Notes under the pieces: model-generated
The model's input: the letters and a program-made list of their open reading frames with translations, nothing else
Told to the model about the DNA's origin: nothing
The model's database searches: none
Made by a program: the position numbers and the translations under genes
DNA from: Mesostigma viride
Taxonomy: Eukaryota > Streptophyta > Mesostigmatophyceae > Mesostigmatales > Mesostigmataceae
Assembly: GCA_009746045.1 (NCBI GenBank)
Contig: RPFO01000114.1
Location: 449,719 to 513,718 of the forward strand
DNA: 64,000 nucleotides
Direction: 5' to 3'
In this document: piece by piece, positions 58,107 through 64,000 of the stretch
How positions within the stretch are numbered: the stretch's first letter is position 1
How the letters are laid out: each line of letters begins with the position of its first letter

Positions 58107-61100
58107 CTAATAGGGCGCGTTATTAGACCAGGGAAGCCATTGGACCTGAGTGATGTCGCCATGAGGCATACTGGTGAATACCTGATTACGGCCCAGTAGA
58201 TCATGAAAAAGCTGGAGCGGGCTGGGCTTGTCGTTATTGGGCCCTGGGTCCCACACCCTGTGTTGTTCCTGAGCTAACAGCCAGTAGCGGCGCATAGCCG
58301 CATTCCATAGGTATATAAAGCGCCGGACTACGCCGCCGCGGGTATACTCCTCGCGGACCTTAAAGACTGTCTCGTTGCGTATGGTCCAGATCGCGTATAG
58401 CATAGTAGTGCGTAGCCATATCCATTCTGCTTGGGAAACTGAAAGCTCGGACCCTGGTGTGCCAGCAATACCGAAAATGATGGTACGCACGCTGATTGGG
58501 AGAGTGGGTGGCGATGCCGTCCATGCGGCCCAGATGTTAATGAGCCACGTCCAAACCCCAGGGAGATTACAGTAAAGAAACCTGTGCTCAATGGTTTCAC
58601 TAGGGTGCGTGCACAGGCATGATGCATCATGACCAAAACGCTCGTGGAGCATGGCGCAGACCCCTATCGCCCTATGCATCAAAAGGTGTTGTACATCAGT
58701 GGCCCTGCGGTCCACGAGAGGGTGGTCTACCGCCAGGGTAATCATCTTAACCCAAGTGTAGCCCGGCCAATGTATTCCCCAGCGGGCTCGGCCCGGGTGG
58801 GGCTGATGGTACATATGCAACAAGATATCATAACCCCAATCTGCGGTGTACTCAAAGATACATTTGCTGGTTCTGATGTCCCCCTTGGTTAAGACCCATC
58901 CAAATTCAACCGGGTCCAGATGTAGTAGATCGAGCCGTGTGTTGCCCACGTGTAGCCATGTAATGCTCTCAACCGGGGATAATGGGTCCGGCTGGATCAT
59001 GCAAGATCTTGGCACAGACCATGGGACTACGCGTATGCGGTGACACTGGGAAGCTGGCGTGTACGCATATAAGGTGGATAGTTGATACAGACACCCATTG
59101 TGGCCAGAAATAGCGTCCAGCAGTTGTAGTTGGAGCCCCTCAGGTGGCAGAACCGTCACGACTAAACCCTTGCACGCAGGCGTGACTCCGTCGGCGTAGA
59201 AGCTAACCCAGTCGCCGGTTATAATTGGCTTGCGTGGGGCAGTCATCAATGCATGCCACGCCGCTGGTATCGCACTTATAAGAGTTTGCCACGCTTGCAG
59301 GGAGGGCATGTGGGAGACCCAAGTGCTGACCTCGTCGTAGCTGAGCCGTCGGTACGCAGCGCCGTGCCCCAGGTAGAGGTCCAGCACCCTGACAATCGGC
59401 GGTGACGCGCGCAGAAAGCCATCATACGGGTTGTGTCCGTGGAGAGTGCCCAGGGGCTTGTTAGTAGCGTCTGTGATTAAGTCATTAAAAAAGAGTGGCT
59501 GCCGTGCCACCTCCTCTCTAGTAGTAGGAAAGACTAGGCGACCCGGCTTGAGCTTATTGTAACCTGTCCATATGCGCTGCCAATACCATGGGAGTCCTTT
59601 GTACGAAATAAGGGTGCTGCCCAGTATGCCCGCCCCCAGTTGCCACGAGGTGCCACTAGCATGGGTGGAAAGAGAGGCTAGCGTTTCACGTGCAAGCATG
59701 CAGCCAGGGTGTGTGTTAACGCCCATAAAAACGGATATCACTTGTTTAGCATACAGCGACCACAGACGCCATTGTATGTTGTGGAGCCCGAGGCCCCCGT
59801 GCACCCATGACATGAAGGACATCTCTCTGTTGATCCATCCGTGGACCGTGTGGGAGATTAAGCCTTTCTGTTTCCAGACAAAATTGCTGCCAAGGCGTTG
59901 GATGAGCTGTGTGGTGGCATCATTGGGTGGGTGTGCTTGGCAATAATACAAGACCTTAGAGAACAACAGTTGGTTGACGATCAGGGTTCGCCCTCGTAGG
60001 CTCATGCGGTGGACGGCCCCCCAGCGCCCTGCGGTAAGGAGAACGCCTGCAAGCTTGCCCACGTGGTTGGTTTCATCATACATGAAAGAACGTTGTTCAG
60101 CCAAGCGTCCCTCGGGTGTGCAGCCGATGGGACAATTGTGCAAAAGGTGGTGATCCCCCGGCTTGACCCAGGTCACAGCCAGGTTGGGGAGGGCGTAGCG
60201 TAGGGTGTTGGTTTTGCCGATATGCAGTCCCGTGGACTTGAGCACATTGCATCGTTGTTGTGTGGCAACAGAATAGGTAGTGATATTATCCATGACAGCA
60301 TGCACTTCAGGCAGAGAGATACAAACATTTGTTGTGTCATCCACATAAGCCGTTTGGAATATACCTTTACCGTTACCTGTCGGGAAGCCCCGAATGCGAG
60401 GATCGTTCTGGTGTAGCCAGTAGAGTCCTGCGTGGGCCAAGAGAAATAGAATAGGGGACATGCAATCTCCTTGTGGTAGCGATCGTGAGCTAGCGCCGGT
60501 CGCTGACTTGTGTCCGTCTATTAGTAAATACCAAGCCAGGGATTTGATCATACCCATAATGACGGTCATGAGTTGTGGGCCAAATCCTAGTGCGGTTAGA
60601 ATGTGTTCTAGGTATTCCCAGCACATACGGTCAAAGGCTTTTTCAAAATCCCAAAACAATATGAAACCCTCTATATCGTCGCGCCAGGCTTTTTCCACAA
60701 TGTCCATGATGAGGGTAATGCTGTCGTTGATGTGGAGATTGGCCCTAAAGCCCACTTGCTCCGGACCAATGAGGAAGTCTAGGACGGTGTATAAGCGTCG
60801 TTGGATTATTTTACTGATGATTTTGTACGCTACCGTAAGGAGACGGATTGGGCGGTAGTTTTTCCATAGAGTCTTGTCTCCTTTTTTGTACAGTAAGATA
60901 AGCGCAGATTCAGCCCATCTGCCGCTCACCTTACCGTGCCGCCAAATTTCAAGAATACATTCGTAGAAATCTATGTGTAGAAGGGACCAGAACGTTTTCC
61001 AGAATTCAATAGGCAGACCGTCGACCCCGGGGGCGCTACCGGTTTTGATGTGTTCCATAGCTGTTGTGGCCTCTTCCATGGAGGGGATTTGATCGAGTTC

Positions 61101-62987
61101 CTGCTGTTGAGCTGGTGTAAGGCGACGGGGAATGGCATGTAGGATTTTTTGCATGGCTGCAGATGAGTCAGGATGGGGTTCGTTTAGAAAGAGAGCTGAG
61201 TAGTAACGGTGACCACTCTGTAGTATGGAGGTGATGTCTCGGTGGCTGCCGTGTTCGTCTTGGATTTCCGTGATAGAGGAGTGAGCTTTAGGGGTAGGAA
61301 TCAGAGCAAAGAACTCTTTGGTCATTCTCTCTCCTACCTGGTGCCACCACAGATTTTCTGAGTCTAGTGCTAATGTGTGACGCTCGAAACGTAGTTTGTC
61401 AAGTTCGGTCTGAGCTCTTTGAAGTTTTGTTAGTTCCGATTGATACAGGGTAGGCTTCGCTTGGAGTTTATTCACTATGCGTTGGTAGTACCGATAGTCC
61501 TGTCCTTTCTGGCGGCGGATATTTTGTGAATACAGTTGGGAAAATTCTAGAATGTTAGCTAGGCCCTCCTGCATCCAGCTGCAGCAGTCTGTGTAGCTAC
61601 CCTTGCTGGCTCTCCACGACTGCCAGCGTGTCATGATCTCAAGGTAGTACTTATCGTCCGCGAGTAGGTGTTTGTTTAAGCGGGGAATGCCGGGGCCCCG
61701 GGCGGAGTTGGTGTGATGGGCAAGGGTAACGATGAGTGGGTAGTGATCAGAAAAATTAACAGAACGGTCGACCGATGCGTAGCAAACTAGGTCCGCCCAT
61801 GCGGGTGTGATGTAGATTTTATCAAGACGACGAGTAGTGCGTACATTTAAACGTGTGGCCAGCCAAGTGGGCCCGTGGTCTCGTGAGCGGATGACATCCT
61901 GTAAGTTCAGGTCCATGATCTGTTTACTGAAGGCCGCTGTGCGTATAGGGGGGTGTTCATCCAGGTCTATATTGAAATCGCCCATCAACGCAATTTCGAA
62001 CCGCTGTGAGATAAGGTCAGCCACTACAATACGCTTCCGCGGACACCTTTTTCAGCGGGGAAAGTGCCCCCGGGCTTCCGGGGCAAATTCAGCAAGCGCT
62101 GCGGAACTTAGATACTAAAATTTCGTTTTTGGTTCGTACCGTACAGCCAATCATTTTGCGCCCGGATCAAATTGTGATCTGGGCACTGAACACAAAAATT
62201 TCAGCGGAACGTACGAAAAACCAACGCAACTACAGAAAATTTTCAGTGACGAAACTGTAGTACCGTGTACCAAGCAAAGTGTAGTAGGACTTCGCTAAAA
62301 TCACGTTCGGAATTTTTCCCCGCAAGATTCCCCCGCAAGATTCCCCCGCACGATTCCCCCGCTAGGTTCAGGCTCCAGTCGATGCTCGCCAAATGGCGCA
62401 AAAAAAGAAACATATGTTAAAATCAACGGTGCAAATCCTCGTTACCGCTCGGGTAACATTCTCACTCATTTCGCGTCTCCTACGAACCGTATTGTAGTGA
62501 GCGGCCATTTTGAAGAGGGAAGGGTAGAATGAGGCTTGATCCGTTGGCTCGGTTGGGGCATATACACTAATAATGTATCCCTTATTTCCTGCCCATGTAA
62601 TGGACTGCCGCGTCCAACGGCCCTGCCATCTAGCCTCCGCTGTGTCGGTAGCTATAGCCCAGTCCTGGCATGTCAGCGTAGGGTTGGGAGGTTTACGGTA
62701 TTGAATGAGGGCAGTGCCCCCTTGTGTACCGCGTGCCCATGCCCAACGGTGAACTGTCCTAGGTGCAAGTGCTCTAGCAGCTCTAAGGGCGGTGCGTGTG
62801 GCAGCTTCTTGGATTTTATGTTCCTGCAGTCCTATCCAAATTTCATGCCCACGTAGCGCTCGAGCAAGTTGTGTAATGCATTTGCTAATTCTCGTGTGCG
62901 AGGTACTCGCTGTCCCTGCCCTGGTGTGTGTGACCCGTATGTGTTCAGCCCCCTGACATTCCACGATACCAGTGTTAGTTGACTCAT
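58107..62987 (-). CDS. L1-type LINE ORF2 (endonuclease, reverse transcriptase, zinc knuckle), interrupted
   Basis: The main frame is 58107-62024 (1305 aa); the N-terminus is at 62500-62987. Start: MSQLTLVSWNVRGLNT at 62987. One frameshift near 62900 precedes RGHEIWIGLQEHKI. A 478-bp CACTA MITE at 62022-62499 splits the endonuclease; removing it plus one AGC joins SLFKMAA to DLISQRFEIALMGDFNID in frame. Endonuclease: GDFNID, RRLDKIYIT and SDHYPLIVT. Reverse transcriptase: KNYRPIRLLTVAYKIISKII, ILFWDFEKAFDRMCWEYL (A), RSLPQGDCMSPILFLLAHAG (B) and TAYVDDTTN (C; YVDD rather than the usual Y/FADD). C-terminal CLCTHPSETIEHRFLYC is a zf-RVT-like Cys/His block. Apart from MITE and frameshift it looks young. 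Confidence 0.88.
62022..62499. mobile_element. CACTA-family MITE, 478 bp
   Basis: The termini are CACTACAATACG at the left and CGTATTGTAGTG at the right. The 3-bp target duplication AGC is at 62019-62021 and 62500-62502. The interior has no gene; 62325-62365 repeats AAGATTCCCCCGC. Restoring the LINE frame upon removal proves the boundaries. Confidence 0.93.
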
Positions 62988-63356
62988 GTCATTGCAGGGC
63001 TCCAGCGGACCAGGCCGGGTAGGTTCCGTGTAGGTCCCCATGGCGTGGTGAGCCGATTGGACCTGCGAAAGGTGAAAGACACGGCACAACATGCACAGGG
63101 CGTGGGCGTGAGATAGTCATTAAAAGAGAGACCTACTGTGCAGTGTGCTGTGAGCAGAACCAAAGCGATTGGAAAGGCTGCATTACACCCACGTTTGGGT
63201 AATGGCAGCAGGTATTGAGAAAAGTCGTTATGGAGGTGTCTTGGTGATAGCGGATCACCTGGTGTGGCGATAACTATTCCATAGTCATTGCGCCTGTGAA
63301 AGGGTAACCGAGGGTACAGGAGGTCACGCTCCAAGGAGACTACTCGCCCACCCAGG
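62988..63356 (-). other. Probable 5' region of the LINE
   Basis: No upstream ORF1 is seen. A minus frame at 62984-63334 shows no known domain. The element may be 5'-truncated here, or have a short 5' UTR. Confidence 0.4.
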
Positions 63357-63646
63357 TGGAGGGGAAACGAGTATCAGCGAATCCTAAATGAAGGTGAATC
63401 TAGCTAGTTGGATCCACTATTCATAACCCTGTCGGCGCGGGACTAAACTCAACTCAACTCAACTGAACTTCTAATACTGTAGTCTCGAATCCGTGGCGCG
63501 GGAAATGGGTATATAGAGGTGAGAGGGGAAACGAGTATCAGCGAATCCTAAATGAAGGTGAATCTAGCTAGTTGGATCCACTATTCATAACCCTGTCGGC
63601 GCGGGACTAAACTCAACTCAACTCAACTGAACTTCTAATACTGTAG
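63357..63646 (+). repeat. 165-bp tandem repeat beside the LINE
   Basis: Two near-identical copies (63357-63481 and 63522-63646) run from GAGGGGAAACGAGTATCAGC to CTTCTAATACTGTAG and include ACTCA repeats. A partial copy is at 58041-58072 on the other side of the LINE, so the LINE inserted into this repeat. Confidence 0.8.
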
Positions 63647-64000
63647 TGCTGAACAAGTTCAGAGTACAGCAATGTATAATTAGATTCCCTGGTATTTCAT
63701 TAGTCGCCACGTGTCTCGGATCTCGCGACAAAGACCGACAACTGTACACTGTACAGTCGGATGGCTATGGCAGACTGATGGCTACCAGGTAATTCCTGGT
63801 TGAAGACGATACCTATTCCGCTACCTTCCCGCTATTCGTTAACGACTTTGGCATTTCGCCGGCTTCCATCTAGGCAGCGGCATTTTCTGTGGGAGCCAAC
63901 GACAGCTGTACATCCTCCAATCAAGGTACGTTTCTGCGTGGCGTTTCCTGCGGGAGTTGAGGCAGTTTCCGTGGGAAAATACTGCAAATGGATAGGATTG
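63647..64000. other. Right edge; no gene recognised
   Basis: No motif or frame that I can support. Confidence 0.4.

Overview
The window looks like nuclear DNA of a eukaryotic alga, most likely a green alga. Genes are split by long introns with GTGNGT/GTAAGT donors, one gene encodes a plastid-type membrane protein, and most of the DNA is transposons and simple repeats. No rRNA, confident tRNA, operon or CRISPR array is visible. I cannot name the species.

Layout. (1) 1-12.9 kb (+): an EXO5-type exonuclease V gene in six visible exons; its N-terminus lies off the left edge. Its introns hold microsatellites, a 1.5-kb hAT element with an 8-bp target duplication, a split-direct-repeat element, and many local copies of the gene's own splice junctions. 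(2) 13.4-16.5 kb: an RTE fragment and an element carrying only a LINE ORF1-like gene. (3) 16.85-19.5 kb: a TTAA-flanked DNA element carrying a PHD-finger gene. (4) 19.7-43.8 kb: a transposon nest. An RTE retrotransposon (+) is interrupted by a hAT element, by a 38-bp LINE tail and by a second RTE (-). That second RTE is split by a 13.6-kb CACTA-like element with perfect 56-bp inverted ends, which itself holds a nearly complete RTE and a small spliced gene. Next to it, another RTE pair contains a second TTAA element. Target duplications at most joins give the order of insertion. (5) 44.2-49.3 kb: two FTR1-family iron permease genes, head to head, each with three exons and matching phases. (6) 49.3-57.4 kb: repeats and a DUF3593-family, probably plastid, membrane protein gene (-) whose 3.9-kb intron is filled with 13-bp and 25-bp minisatellites. 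(7) 58.1-63 kb (-): an L1-type LINE interrupted by a 478-bp CACTA MITE; removing the MITE and one duplicated AGC keeps the LINE frame open.

Host genes are therefore EXO5 (organellar or nuclear DNA repair), two FTR1 permeases (iron uptake) and a DUF3593 protein. They do not form a pathway. The notable content is the transposon archaeology, the small genes carried by two DNA elements, the duplicated splice junctions, and a 3'-terminal hairpin shared by several non-LTR families. All calls come from reading sequence and motifs by eye; no database search or alignment was run.
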